Below, in pieces: positions 19,009 through 27,812 of a stretch of 64,000 bases of DNA. Made by a program: the position numbers and the translations under genes. Position 1 is the stretch's first letter. The number at the start of each line of letters is the position of its first letter. The stretch lies in contig NZ_SMFZ01000002.1 of NCBI RefSeq assembly GCF_004339565.1, positions 620,001 through 684,000 of the forward strand. The letters run 5' to 3'. This DNA comes from Pseudonocardia endophytica (GTDB lineage: Bacteria > Actinomycetota > Actinomycetes > Mycobacteriales > Pseudonocardiaceae). The notes under the pieces were generated by a model. The model searched no databases. It had not been told where the DNA came from and saw nothing but the letters and a program-made list of their open reading frames with translations.

Positions 19009-19191
19009 ATGGGTGTGATGGGTTCGCTGTTCCCGCAGCCGAAGATCACCGAGGACTCGGACGCGGCCGCCGACGGGCAGAAGTTCCGCCTCGGCCCGAT
19101 CGACCTGGAGTCCGGCGTCGTTCAGCTGCAGCCGGTCCACCGCGCGACCCCGGAGCCGTCCGACGAGTCGGAGCCGGACACCGAGGACTGA
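19009..19191 (+). CDS. Conserved-looking small acidic protein, 60 aa
   Basis: A 60-aa soluble protein starting MGVMGSLFPQPKITED, with a central block KFRLGPIDLESGVVQLQP and a highly acidic tail (SDESEPDTED). It has its own leaderless promoter after fbiC. I do not recognise the family. The codon pattern agrees with real coding sequence. Confidence 0.65.
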   Translation: MGVMGSLFPQPKITEDSDAAADGQKFRLGPIDLESGVVQLQPVHRATPEPSDESEPDTED

Positions 19192-19304
19192 GCACGGCGC
19201 CGGCGACGACCGCGACGTGCCTGCCGATGCCGGGTACCGACCGAGGGGAACGTCGCGTCGACGCGCCGGCGGTCGACGGTGCACCCGGCGCGAGTCAGCC
19301 TCCG

Positions 19305-19333
19305 GGAACTCGTCCGAGACTCGTACGAGTTTC
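19305..19333. terminator. Inverted repeat / likely terminator
   Basis: GGAACTCGT (19305-19313) can pair with ACGAGTTTCC (19324-19333) with one bulge. The right part also holds the perfect palindrome ACTCGTACGAGT (19319-19330). It lies between convergent genes, just past the stop of the acyl-CoA ligase. Confidence 0.5.
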
Positions 19334-19359
19334 CCCGCCGACGTCGCCGGATCCCCTGC

Positions 19360-21168
19360 TCACACCAGCGCGGCGCGGAGCTCCCGCTTGAGGACCTTCC
19401 CGAGAGCGTTGCGCGGCAACGCCTCCACGGTCTCGAGACGCTCCGGCAGCTTGTAGGACGCGATCTTCTTCTCGCGCAGCGCGGTGACGACCGAGTCGAG
19501 CGTGGGAGGTGGATCGGCGTCCGCAGCGGGTACGACGACCGCCGTGACGCGCTCGCCGAGCTGATCGTCCGGAGTCCCGACGACGGCGACCTCGGCGATC
19601 CCGGGTAGGGCGCCGATCAGCGCCTCCAGCTCGGCCGGGGCGATGTTCGCGCCGCCGCGGACGACGACGTCGCGCGCCCGGTCCACGTAGCGCAGCAGCG
19701 TCGGGTCGTGCGCCGCGATCGCGAACAGGTCGCCCGTGCGCAGGCGCCCGTGCTCGTCGAACGGTCCCGCGATCGCTGAGCCGGGACCGCGGGTGGCCGG
19801 CGCGGCAGAGGACGGCGACGCCGCCTCGGGGGACCAGGCGGAGGGGTCGAGTCCGGAGGAGGTCCAGTACCCGGCGAACACGGTCGGGCCGCCGACGCGG
19901 AGCTCGCCGGGACGGTCCGGCTCGGTGATCTCCTCGCCGGTCGCGGGGTCGACGAGACGGGTGTCGAACGCGCCGGCGATCGGGTTCGGCCAGCTCAGCG
20001 TGCCCCCGTCCGGTGCGGGCCCTCCGAACCAGGGGAAGTACGCGGCCCGCTGCTCCGGGTCGGGCACGGTGTGCTGGTCGGAGATCAGGCCGATGCCCTC
20101 GTTGGAGCCGAAGAAGTTCGTCACCTCGATGCCGGTGCGCTCGCGCCACTGCGCGATCAGCCGTGGCGGCAGCGGGGCGGACCCGGAGCCGATCACCCGC
20201 AACGACGACAGGTCGGCCCTCTCCAGCAGACCCGGCGCGTCGAGCATCCCGACCAGCAGTGCGGGCGGCGCCAGCGTGTAGCTGACCCGCTCGGTCGCGA
20301 TCTGGCCGAGGAACGTGGGCAGGTCGAACGGATGGTGGCAGACGAGCGTGGCTCCGGTGAGCAGCCACGGCACCAGCACCCCGCCGAATCCGGCCATGTT
20401 GACCAGCGGGAACGGCGAGAGGATCACATCGTCGGCGGTCAGCGCCGGTGCCGCCGCGCACCCGGTGCCGATCACGTGCCAGCTGTTCGCGCAGCGCGGG
20501 ACGGCCTTCGGCGTCGACTCGGTGCCGGACGTCCAGCACAGCGTCACGACCTCCGACGGGTGCCGCCGCAGCCGGGGAACGGTGTCCACGCCGCGCGTCC
20601 GGTCTCCGACGTGGGGACGCCCCGCACTGTCGGAGCCGCCCACACCGCCCGGCGCCGTCCCGCCGGCGGCGCGGAGTCCGTCCGGGCCCCACTCCAGTAC
20701 CGGCACGCCCGTCGACGCGGCCGGCCCGGCGAGGTCGCGTCCGCCCAGCGATCCGACCGTGACCATCGCCGCGAGCCCGGCGACCGGAGCCAGTGTGGAC
20801 AGTTCGTGCTCGCGGTACGCCGTCGGGAACGGGCACACGATCGCGCCGAGCCGGGCGATCGCCAGCGTCGTGACCAGCAGTTCGACGGTGTTCGGGAGCT
20901 GGGTGCCGACCACCGTGTCGACCGCGATCCCGTGTTCGGCCAGTGCCGCTGCGGTGAGCGAGACGCGGGTGTCGAGGCCGGCCCAGGTCAGCCGCTCCAG
21001 CGGGGAGCCGAGGAGGTCACGGCGGTTCGCCGGATCCACCAGCGCCGTCGCGTCCGGACGGTCGGCGACGCGGGCGCGGAGCATCTCGTCCCAGGAACGG
21101 GCCGGATCGTGCGACCACCACCCGGCCGCGACGAACTCGTCGATCCGCTCCGGCGGGTGCGGCCTCAC
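19360..21168 (-). CDS. Acyl/aryl-CoA ligase (ANL superfamily)
   Basis: A 602-aa AMP-forming ligase. ATP-binding motifs are visible: LCWTSGTESTPKAVPR (P-loop, TSGTxxxPK), NFFGSNEGIG (A5), GYWTSSG and RLRTGDLF (A7/A8), and PRNALGKVLKREL with the C-terminal catalytic Lys. GTG 21166-21168 lies 5 bp after the stop of the oxygenase, so the pair is coupled. The neighbour cleaves conjugated double bases of phenylpropenoid or apocarotenoid type, so an aromatic or apocarotenoid acid is a reasonable but unproven substrate. Fatty acids cannot be excluded. A longer open frame upstream overlaps the oxygenase gene and is not used. Confidence 0.88.
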   Translation of the reverse strand: MRPHPPERIDEFVAAGWWSHDPARSWDEMLRARVADRPDATALVDPANRRDLLGSPLERLTWAGLDTRVSLTAAALAEHGIAVDTVVGTQLPNTVELLVTTLAIARLGAIVCPFPTAYREHELSTLAPVAGLAAMVTVGSLGGRDLAGPAASTGVPVLEWGPDGLRAAGGTAPGGVGGSDSAGRPHVGDRTRGVDTVPRLRRHPSEVVTLCWTSGTESTPKAVPRCANSWHVIGTGCAAAPALTADDVILSPFPLVNMAGFGGVLVPWLLTGATLVCHHPFDLPTFLGQIATERVSYTLAPPALLVGMLDAPGLLERADLSSLRVIGSGSAPLPPRLIAQWRERTGIEVTNFFGSNEGIGLISDQHTVPDPEQRAAYFPWFGGPAPDGGTLSWPNPIAGAFDTRLVDPATGEEITEPDRPGELRVGGPTVFAGYWTSSGLDPSAWSPEAASPSSAAPATRGPGSAIAGPFDEHGRLRTGDLFAIAAHDPTLLRYVDRARDVVVRGGANIAPAELEALIGALPGIAEVAVVGTPDDQLGERVTAVVVPAADADPPPTLDSVVTALREKKIASYKLPERLETVEALPRNALGKVLKRELRAALV

Positions 21169-21173
21169 GGTCG

Positions 21174-22634
21174 TTACCGGGCGGTGCGGAACTGGTCGGG
21201 CCGCACCCACGTCGCGTGGAAACCGAGCGGCACGCGCTGCGGCAACCGTACGCGCGCGACCGGCCCGGCCGCGAGGTCGGCGGCGTCCAGGATCTCCACC
21301 TCGGAGCGCCCGTCGCGCTCGTCGGTCACGAACGAGACGAGGTAGCCGTCGTCGGAGCCGGTGCTGCCGTCGCGCGGTGCGAACGGCGCCTCGCTGCCGA
21401 ACCGGCCGCCGCCGAACCAGTGGTCGGTGCGCTGCCCGGTCGTCGCGTCCCGGCGCCACAGCCCGGAGAAGCGGACGGTCTCGGCGTCGGCGATGTGCAC
21501 GCCGTAGGAGTAGCGGTCCGGCGTGCCCTGACCGCGGGAGTCGATCGTCGGGAACTCGGCGTTCACGTCGTCGAGCTGGGTCTCGGTGGTCGTGCCGGTG
21601 TCCAGGTCGAACTCGTAGCGGTGCAGGTGGGCGGTCAGCTTGAGGTAGCCGAGGAGCTTTCCCATCGGCCCCGGACGGGTCGGGCGCGGCTCCGGGCGGG
21701 CGACCCGGCAGACGTCGAGGACGATCGTCCGGCCGTTCTCCCAGGAGTTGACCACGTGATAGATGTAGCAGGGCGAGGCCTCGAACCAGCGGATCTCCGA
21801 TGCCGCCCCGCGCCGCGGGATCACACCGAACCGCGACGGCATCGAGCGGTCGAACATCAGCTTGTGGCGGCCCTTGCGCGCCGCCTCCGGGTCCGCGACC
21901 AGCGGCAGGTCCATCAGCACCGAGAAGTTCTCGGTGATCGCCATGTCGTGCGGCATCCGGGGGCCCGGCAGGTCGAGGGAGACCTCGTGCTCGATCGCGC
22001 CGTCCGCGCCGACGACGCCGTAGCGCAGCAGCGGGTCGCGGGTGCCGTAGTCGAACCACATCAGCTCGCCGGTGCGCTCGTCGAGCTTCGGGTGCGCCAT
22101 CACGTCGCCGTGCAGCGTGTCCAGGAACGTCTCGGCGCCCAGCGTCTCCAGCGACAGCGGGTCCATCGCCATCGGCTGCCCGCACAGGTACCAGGTGGCC
22201 AGCACCCGTCCTCTGTGGAACGTCAGGTCGGTGTTCGCGGTGTCCTTGAACGGCAGGCCGCGCGCCGTGCCCAGCGGGTTCCCCGCCGGGTTCTCGATCA
22301 TCCCGGTCCAGAGTGGAGCGCCCGCCTGTTCCTCGCGCTCCAGGCCGCGGGTGCGGATGTAGCGGTTGCGGTAGCGCGCCGTGCCGTTCTCGAACGACAT
22401 CGCGTGGACCATGCCGTCGCCGTCGAACCAGTGGTAGCGGCCCTGCGGTGCGTACCGCGGGTTCGGCCCGTTGCGCAGGTAGACGCCGTTCAGGTCGCGC
22501 GGGATCTCGCCGACCACCTCGAGATCGTCCGCCGTGATCTCGTCCTGGACCGGGGCGAAGATGCCGGTCAGGTACGGGTTCACCTCGTCGGTGTCCCCGA
22601 CGCCGGAGCGGTTCGGCTGCTCGACCGCGGTCAT
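21174..22634 (-). CDS. Carotenoid-cleavage-type dioxygenase (RPE65/lignostilbene family)
   Basis: Non-heme Fe(II) oxygenase of 486 aa that cleaves C=C bonds of carotenoids, stilbenoids or phenylpropenoids. The four iron-binding histidines can be matched: VMAHPKLDERTG, PRMPHDMAITE, YIYHVVNSWE and GFHATWVR near the C-terminus. The N-terminal block GEIPRDLNGVYLRNGPNP and WFDGDGMVHA are family hallmarks. ATG 22632-22634 is preceded by GGAGGTGAG. It is the first gene of a two-gene unit with the CoA ligase, and it is divergent from the tandem HxlR regulator, which probably controls it through the inverted repeat at 22724-22750. Confidence 0.93.
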   Translation of the reverse strand: MTAVEQPNRSGVGDTDEVNPYLTGIFAPVQDEITADDLEVVGEIPRDLNGVYLRNGPNPRYAPQGRYHWFDGDGMVHAMSFENGTARYRNRYIRTRGLEREEQAGAPLWTGMIENPAGNPLGTARGLPFKDTANTDLTFHRGRVLATWYLCGQPMAMDPLSLETLGAETFLDTLHGDVMAHPKLDERTGELMWFDYGTRDPLLRYGVVGADGAIEHEVSLDLPGPRMPHDMAITENFSVLMDLPLVADPEAARKGRHKLMFDRSMPSRFGVIPRRGAASEIRWFEASPCYIYHVVNSWENGRTIVLDVCRVARPEPRPTRPGPMGKLLGYLKLTAHLHRYEFDLDTGTTTETQLDDVNAEFPTIDSRGQGTPDRYSYGVHIADAETVRFSGLWRRDATTGQRTDHWFGGGRFGSEAPFAPRDGSTGSDDGYLVSFVTDERDGRSEVEILDAADLAAGPVARVRLPQRVPLGFHATWVRPDQFRTAR

Positions 22635-22723
22635 CTGCTCACCTCCGGCGGATGTGCCGGCCGGCCCGTACGCGGCCTTCCCCCTCAGCAGTCGGCCGTC
22701 GCCGGCGCCGGCCGGCCACCCGT

Positions 22724-22750
22724 GTGGATCGAACCCCCCTGTCGATCCAC
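22724..22750. promoter_or_regulatory. Perfect inverted repeat, likely regulator operator
   Basis: GTGGATCGA (22724-22732) and TCGATCCAC (22742-22750) are exact inverted copies separated by 9 bp (one-turn-plus centre spacing of 18 bp). The site lies between the divergent oxygenase and HxlR-type genes. Confidence 0.6.
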
Positions 22751-22849
22751 GACCGGCCACGCGTGGTCCCCGCGGCCGGCAAACTTCGATCGGCAGAGTC
22801 AGGTCCGACGGTACGATCATGGGCGCAGCAGGTCAAGAGGAGTCGCCTC

Positions 22850-23785
22850 GTGCGGTCGGGGAAGTCCGGGGAACGCGTGGACGGTGCGGCGGGCGCCGTC
22901 GGGCGGACGCTCGGGGTGCTCGCGGACACCTGGACGCTGCTCATCCTGCAGCGGGCGTTCCTCGGCGTGCGCCGGTACGCGGGCTGGCGGGCCACGCTGA
23001 ACATCTCGGACGCGACGCTCGCCGCCCGACTGCGCTCGATGACCGCGAACGGCCTGCTGCGGACCGTCCCGTACCGCGACGGCGGCCGGTCGAGACAGGA
23101 GTACCGGCTCACCGAGCGCGGCATCGACACCTGGCGGCTGCTGCTGGCGACGTGGAGCTGGGAACGTGCGTGGGAGCCGCGCGAGGTGCCGCTGCCGGAC
23201 GTCGTGCACCAGGTGTGCGGCAACGTCACCGACGTCGTGCTGAGCTGCGCGCACTGCGGGACACCGATCGGCCCACGGGACACCGAGGTGGACGTGGCCG
23301 CGGTGACCGGCGGTGCCGACCTCGCCAGGCTCCACCCGCGGCGGACCCGTGGACCGTTGCCGAGCGATCCGCTGTCGTTCCTGCCGGGCGCGATGGAGAT
23401 CGTCGGCGACCGGTGGGGCGCGACGCTGCTGGGCGCCTGCCTGGTCGGGCTGCGCACGTTCTCCGAGTTCGCCGACGTCATGTCGATCTCACCGGAGGTG
23501 CTGACCGACCGGCTCCGGCGGTTCGTCGAGCACGGTGTGCTGGTGCGGACCGGGCAGTCCGGCTACCGCCTGACCGACAAGGGGCGGGCCGCGTTCGCGA
23601 TCCACGCCTGTCTCGTGGACTGGGCCAACCGCTGGGAGCGCGACGACGGCGACCCGGTCGACGTGGACGTCCGGCACCGTGCGTGCGGGAAGTCGCTGGA
23701 GGTCCGGCTGGACTGTGCGGCGTGCGGCGTGCCGTTCGAGCGGACCTCCGTCGCGCCCGCGTTCCGGGAACCCGGCGGCCGGTAA
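22850..23785 (+). CDS. Duplicated HxlR-family transcriptional regulator
   Basis: A 311-aa protein made of two HxlR winged-helix modules, whereas usual HxlR proteins have one (about 110-150 aa). Module 1 (about residues 10-105): LADTWTLLILQRAFLGVRRY and LRTVPYRDGGRSRQEYRLTERG. Module 2 (about 185-265): VGDRWGATLLGACLVGLRTF and VRTGQSGYRLTDKG. Each module is followed by the same Cys pattern (HQVCGN...SCAHCG and HRACGK...DCAACG), a likely zinc site, so the whole unit including the Cys motif was duplicated. GTG 22850 has AAGAGGAG upstream. It is divergent from the oxygenase/ligase pair, its probable target. Confidence 0.9.
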   Translation: MRSGKSGERVDGAAGAVGRTLGVLADTWTLLILQRAFLGVRRYAGWRATLNISDATLAARLRSMTANGLLRTVPYRDGGRSRQEYRLTERGIDTWRLLLATWSWERAWEPREVPLPDVVHQVCGNVTDVVLSCAHCGTPIGPRDTEVDVAAVTGGADLARLHPRRTRGPLPSDPLSFLPGAMEIVGDRWGATLLGACLVGLRTFSEFADVMSISPEVLTDRLRRFVEHGVLVRTGQSGYRLTDKGRAAFAIHACLVDWANRWERDDGDPVDVDVRHRACGKSLEVRLDCAACGVPFERTSVAPAFREPGGR

Positions 23786-23814
23786 CCGGCTGTCGGACGC
23801 GGGGTCCGCACCGG

Positions 23815-23826
23815 GAGAATGGGCCC
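23815..23826 (+). promoter_or_regulatory. Possible leaderless -10 (GAGAAT)
   Basis: GAGAAT at 23815-23820 is six bases before ATG 23827 of trpS. Confidence 0.35.
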
Positions 23827-24846
23827 ATGACGACGCCCACCCCGCATCGACCCCGGGTGCTGTCCGGGATCCAGCCGACCGCCGACTCGTTCCACCTCGG
23901 CAACTACCTCGGCGCGCTGCGGCAGTGGGTGGCCCTGCAGGACGACCACGACGCGTTCTACTTCATCCCGGACCTGCACGCGATCACCGTCGAGCACGAC
24001 CCGAAGCAGCTCGCCCGCCGGACCCGGGTCGCCGCGGCGCAGTTGCTCGGGCTCGGGCTGGACCCGGACCGGTGCACGCTGTTCGTGCAGTCGCACGTGC
24101 CCGCCCACTCCGAGCTGACCTGGGTGCTGCAGTGCCTCACCGGCTTCGGCGAGGCGAGCCGGATGACGCAGTTCAAGGACAAGGCGGCCAAGGAGGGCAC
24201 CGACCGCGCCACCGTCGGCCTGTTCACCTACCCGGACCTGATGGCCGCGGACATCCTGCTCTACGACGCGGACCGGGTCCCGGTCGGCGAGGACCAGCGC
24301 CAGCACCTGGAGCTGACCCGCAACCTGGCGCAGCGGTTCAACTCCCGGTTCGGGCGCTCGCTCGTCGTCCCGGAGCCCTACATCCCGCCGGGCGCCGCGA
24401 AGATCGCCGACCTGCAGGACCCGACGTCGAAGATGTCCAAGTCGGCGTCCTCGCCCGGCGGGATCGTCGAGCTCCTGGACCCACCGAAGACGTCGGCGAA
24501 GAAGATCCGCTCCGCGGTCACCGACAACGAGCGGGAGATCCGCTACGACCCGGAGAACAAGCCGGGCGTCGCGAACCTGCTGACGATCTTCTCGGCGATG
24601 ACCGACCGCAAGATCACCGAGCTGGAGTCGGACTACGCGGGCAAGGGCTACGGCGACCTGAAGAAGGACCTGGGCGAGGTGGTCGCCGAGTTCGCCGAAC
24701 CGTTTGCCGAACGCGTCCGTGGGTACCTGGATGACCCGGCCGAGCTGGACCGGGTGCTGGCCGCCGGCGCCACCCGTGCGAGGGACGTCGCCGGCGCGAC
24801 ATTGCAGCGGGTTCACGAGAGGATCGGGTTCCTGCCGCCGACCTGA
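23827..24846 (+). CDS. trpS: Tryptophanyl-tRNA synthetase
   Basis: Class I synthetase charging tRNA-Trp, 339 aa (M. tuberculosis TrpS 336). The HIGH-type motif is SFHLGNYLGA, the KMSKS loop is SKMSKSASSPGG, and VGEDQRQHLELTR is the Trp-pocket block. Followed 19 bp later by the yihY-family gene, in the same order as Rv3336c-Rv3335c in mycobacteria. Confidence 0.98.
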   Translation: MTTPTPHRPRVLSGIQPTADSFHLGNYLGALRQWVALQDDHDAFYFIPDLHAITVEHDPKQLARRTRVAAAQLLGLGLDPDRCTLFVQSHVPAHSELTWVLQCLTGFGEASRMTQFKDKAAKEGTDRATVGLFTYPDLMAADILLYDADRVPVGEDQRQHLELTRNLAQRFNSRFGRSLVVPEPYIPPGAAKIADLQDPTSKMSKSASSPGGIVELLDPPKTSAKKIRSAVTDNEREIRYDPENKPGVANLLTIFSAMTDRKITELESDYAGKGYGDLKKDLGEVVAEFAEPFAERVRGYLDDPAELDRVLAAGATRARDVAGATLQRVHERIGFLPPT

Positions 24847-24865
24847 GATGACGGGGTGAACCGCC

Positions 24866-25945
24866 GTGGCGCAGACCCGGGTGCCGGATACGCCTGCCGA
24901 CAAGCGGGTCGACTCTCGACCGGAGTACGCCGACGAGGGCGGTGAGAAGACCGCCCTGGAGCGCTACCGCGAGCGCTGGCCGTGGCTGGACCACCTCGTC
25001 CGGGCCGGGATGCGCTACACCGAGAACCACGGCGACCACTACGCCGCGGCGATCACCTACTTCAGCGTGCTGGCGCTCGTGCCTCTGCTGATGGTGGCGT
25101 TCGCGGTGGCCGGGTTCGTGCTGCGCGGCAACCCCGAGCTGCTGCAGGCGCTGCGGGACGGGATCAAGACGTCCGCACCGGGTGGTGTCGGCGACCTGCT
25201 CGGCAGCGTCGTCGACACGGCGACCACCAGTGCCGGTGCCATCGGTGTGATCGGTCTGGTCGGTGCGCTGTACTCCGGGATCGGCTGGATGGGCAACCTG
25301 CGCGAGGCGCTGTCCGAGCAGTGGGGCCAGCGCGAGGACGCTCCGCCGGTGCTCAAGCGGCTCGGCTCCGACCTGATCGCCCTGGTCGGCCTCGGGCTGG
25401 CGCTCGTCGCGTCGTTCGCGATCTCCGCCGTCGGCGGCTCGCTGGGCAGGACGCTCCTGAACCTCGTCGGGCTGGGCGACGTCGGCTGGGCGCAGTTCCT
25501 GCTGGTCCTGGCGACGATCGTGATCGGCCTGGCGGCGAACTGGCTGGTGTTCCTCTGGGTGATCGCCCGCCTGCCGCGTGAGCCGGTCTCGCTGCGCAGT
25601 GCGATGAAGGCGGCCGTGTTCGGCGCCGTCGGTTTCAAGATCCTGCAGGTCGTGATGGTCTACTACCTCGGCTCGGTGACGTCGTCGCCCGCCGGTGCCG
25701 CGTTCGGCGGCATCCTGGGCCTGCTCGTGTTCATCTTCTTCACGTCGCGGTTCCTGCTGTTCGTGACGGCGTGGGCGGCCAGCGCCGAGGAGGAGGACTA
25801 CGACCCGACGGAGGTCCCGTCCGCGGCCGTCATCCGTCCGCAGATGGTCGTGCGCGAGGGTCCCGGCGCCCTGGCCACGGCGGGCCTGCTCACGGTCGGC
25901 GCGATCGGCGGCCTCATCGGCGTGCGGGCGTTCCGCAGGCGCTGA
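24866..25945 (+). CDS. YihY/BrkB-family inner membrane protein
   Basis: A 359-aa integral membrane protein with about six helices and an N-terminal charged region (ERYRERWPWLDHLVRAGMRY). The family motif YAAAITYFSVLALVPLLMV is at about residues 54-72 and FGGILGLLVFIFFTSRFLLF at about 278-298. GTG 24866 was chosen because the family fold begins 40 residues later; no strong ribosome site. Despite old names linking it to RNase BN and virulence, the function is unknown. Confidence 0.92.
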   Translation: MAQTRVPDTPADKRVDSRPEYADEGGEKTALERYRERWPWLDHLVRAGMRYTENHGDHYAAAITYFSVLALVPLLMVAFAVAGFVLRGNPELLQALRDGIKTSAPGGVGDLLGSVVDTATTSAGAIGVIGLVGALYSGIGWMGNLREALSEQWGQREDAPPVLKRLGSDLIALVGLGLALVASFAISAVGGSLGRTLLNLVGLGDVGWAQFLLVLATIVIGLAANWLVFLWVIARLPREPVSLRSAMKAAVFGAVGFKILQVVMVYYLGSVTSSPAGAAFGGILGLLVFIFFTSRFLLFVTAWAASAEEEDYDPTEVPSAAVIRPQMVVREGPGALATAGLLTVGAIGGLIGVRAFRRR

Positions 25946-25972
25946 CCCGGTCCTCGCACGGGATGTGGTGCG

Positions 25973-25998
25973 CTCGCACACGCCCGAGCATGTGCGAG
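25973..25998. terminator. Hairpin between convergent yihY and carboxypeptidase genes
   Basis: CTCGCACA (25973-25980) and TGTGCGAG (25991-25998) form an 8-bp stem with a 10-nt loop. Confidence 0.6.
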
Positions 25999-26026
25999 GG
26001 CGCTCCGGCCTGTGCGGGACGGGCGA

Positions 26027-27202
26027 TCAGGCTTTTCGACGACGGCGGCGCAGGACGAGCAGCGCCACCACCGTGAGCAGGGCGAGGGCTCCCGCGGCGA
26101 TCGCCACGGTCGACGCGGTGCTCGACGCGGCGGCCGCGGGGGCCGGCTGCGCCGGGGTCGCCGTGTCCGAGGGGGGTGTCGGCGCCGGGTCGACGAGCGT
26201 CCCGACCGGGGCGGCCGTCCGCGGCGTCGCGAACCCCCAGTCCAGCAGCGCCTTCGCCTGGTCCACCATCCGGACCGGGTGCTGCTCGCCGCGCATGATC
26301 ACGACGACGAGCCTGCGCCCGTTGCGGTCGACGCCGCCGGCGAACGTGTGCCGCGCGGCGTCCGTGAAGCCGGTCTTGCCGCCGATGAACCCCGGCGTGT
26401 CCAGCAGCGGGTCGTCGTTCGACGTCAGGAACCCCGGCTTGTCCGCGAACCCCGGGAACGGGTAGGTCCGGGTGTGCATGACGGTCGTGATCCGCGGCCG
26501 CTGTGCCACGGCGCGGAAGAACAACGCCAGATCGTAGGCCGACGACGACATCCCGGGACCGTCCAGTCCGGACACCGTGGCCGGGCGGGTGTCCAGCGCG
26601 CCGAGCGTGCGCGCCTCGGACTGCATCGCGGCCAGCGTGGCCGGGATCCCGCCCATCGTGCGGGCCAGGGCGTTCGCGGTGTCGTTGCCGGAGTTGAGGA
26701 TCAGGCCGTGGAACAGCTGGTCCACCGTGTACCGGCCGCCCGGCCCGACCCCGGCCCTGCTGCCGTCCACGTTCGCGTCCTCCGGTGTCCCGACGACCAC
26801 TGTGGACGGGTCCAGCCGGTCGGTCACCACGAGCGAGAGCAGCATCTTCAACGTCGACGCCGGCCGCTCCCGCGCGTGCGGCGCGCGGGCCGCGAGCACG
26901 GCGCCGGAGTCCAGGTCGGCGACCACGTAGGACGCGACGCCGACCGGCGGAGGGGGTGCCGTGCCGGGGGAGCGCACCTCCCCGCAGGTCCCCATGCCGG
27001 GGCCGCCGACCGGCTGGTCGGGAACCGGGAGCGGCGTCACCGGGACGGTCTCCTCGTCGGCCGGCGGCCCGGGTGGCGCGGCCTGCCCGGGGCATGGCGC
27101 CGCGGCGGGAGCGGTCGGTGCCGCGGCGAGCGCCGGTGCGGCGGACCCGGCGAGCAGTGCGGCCGTCAGCGCGACGGTGACGGCGACGGCCCTGGCGCGC
27201 AC
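26027..27202 (-). CDS. D-alanyl-D-alanine carboxypeptidase (penicillin-binding, S11)
   Basis: Trims the terminal D-Ala of peptidoglycan stem peptides outside the membrane. 391 aa: signal peptide (about 1-26, ending PALAAA), a Pro/Ala linker, the catalytic domain, and a C-terminal helix (about 363-383) followed by RRRRRKA as a membrane anchor. Catalytic motifs are STLK (SxxK), SGN (SxN) and KTG in GFIGGKTGFTD. The anchored form differs from PBP5 by lacking a clear C-terminal beta domain. GTG 27202 starts 6 bp after the stop of the SRPBCC gene, with which it forms an operon. Synteny suggests the DacB1 position. Confidence 0.95.
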   Translation of the reverse strand: MRARAVAVTVALTAALLAGSAAPALAAAPTAPAAAPCPGQAAPPGPPADEETVPVTPLPVPDQPVGGPGMGTCGEVRSPGTAPPPPVGVASYVVADLDSGAVLAARAPHARERPASTLKMLLSLVVTDRLDPSTVVVGTPEDANVDGSRAGVGPGGRYTVDQLFHGLILNSGNDTANALARTMGGIPATLAAMQSEARTLGALDTRPATVSGLDGPGMSSSAYDLALFFRAVAQRPRITTVMHTRTYPFPGFADKPGFLTSNDDPLLDTPGFIGGKTGFTDAARHTFAGGVDRNGRRLVVVIMRGEQHPVRMVDQAKALLDWGFATPRTAAPVGTLVDPAPTPPSDTATPAQPAPAAAASSTASTVAIAAGALALLTVVALLVLRRRRRKA

Positions 27203-27208
27203 CGGAGG

Positions 27209-27661
27209 TCAGGTGGCGCGCTCGGCCGTCGTGCGCACGGCCTCCAGCGTCCGGTGCATCCCGTCGACCATCGCGTGCTCGCGGTCGCGGCCGATCAGGC
27301 CACTGATCACCAGCAGGTTCGCGAGGAACGGCGTCGGCCCGAGGTGCTCGCGCCACTGGGTGAGCTCGGTTCCGCCGGAACCGTCCGGGGCGAGGAGCCA
27401 GCCCCACGCCATCCGGTTCTCGGCGACCGTGAACGTGAACCGCGACGGCGGCTCGCACTCGGTCACCCTGCAGTGCGTGTTCCACCGGATCGGACCGTGC
27501 CGGTTGTTCCCGACGAACCGCGCCCCGAGCCGGGGACCGCTGCCGTCGCGCCACCGGCCACCGGTCGCCTCCGGGCTCCACTCGCCCATCCGCGTGATGT
27601 CGGTGACCAGTGCCCAGACCCGCTCCGGCGATGCCGCGACCCGCACACTCGCCTGGTCCAC
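27209..27661 (-). CDS. SRPBCC-fold protein (polyketide cyclase/dehydrase-like)
   Basis: A 150-aa START/SRPBCC-fold protein, expected to hold a hydrophobic ligand in its cavity. The GTG 27659-27661 start has GAGGGAGGG just upstream. The pattern VRVAASPERVWALVTDITRMGEWSPE is typical. It is clearly similar to the SRPBCC gene at 44857-45315 (shared GAKF/GARF...GRGP or HGPI...W...CRVT...EP blocks), so the two are paralogues. It leads the carboxypeptidase gene by 6 bp. No ligand can be named. Confidence 0.85.
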   Translation of the reverse strand: MDQASVRVAASPERVWALVTDITRMGEWSPEATGGRWRDGSGPRLGARFVGNNRHGPIRWNTHCRVTECEPPSRFTFTVAENRMAWGWLLAPDGSGGTELTQWREHLGPTPFLANLLVISGLIGRDREHAMVDGMHRTLEAVRTTAERAT

Positions 27662-27812
27662 GCGCCCTCCCTCGGGTGATCGTCGCCGCGGACGGTACAG
27701 GGCCCGCTCCGCGAACGTGTTGGTCACGGCGATGTTTCGGCTCTCGTGCACCGGCCCCGCAGCGACTACGGTCCCGCCAGAACCGGACGGGACGCGGGGA
27801 GGGGAACTCGGC

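Noticed and set aside
19360..22185. Acyl-CoA ligase with a 339-residue N-terminal extension
   Set aside because: The extension overlaps the carotenoid oxygenase gene in a different frame. The ligase start is GTG 21168.
22820..24846. Long frame fused to the start of trpS, with ATG 22820
   Set aside because: Codons before 23827 overlap the HxlR gene in another frame and are Arg-rich without homology. TrpS starts at 23827.
26503..26930. Plus-strand frames across the carboxypeptidase gene
   Set aside because: The minus-strand protein has a full set of SxxK, SxN and KTG motifs, so the plus frames are shadows.
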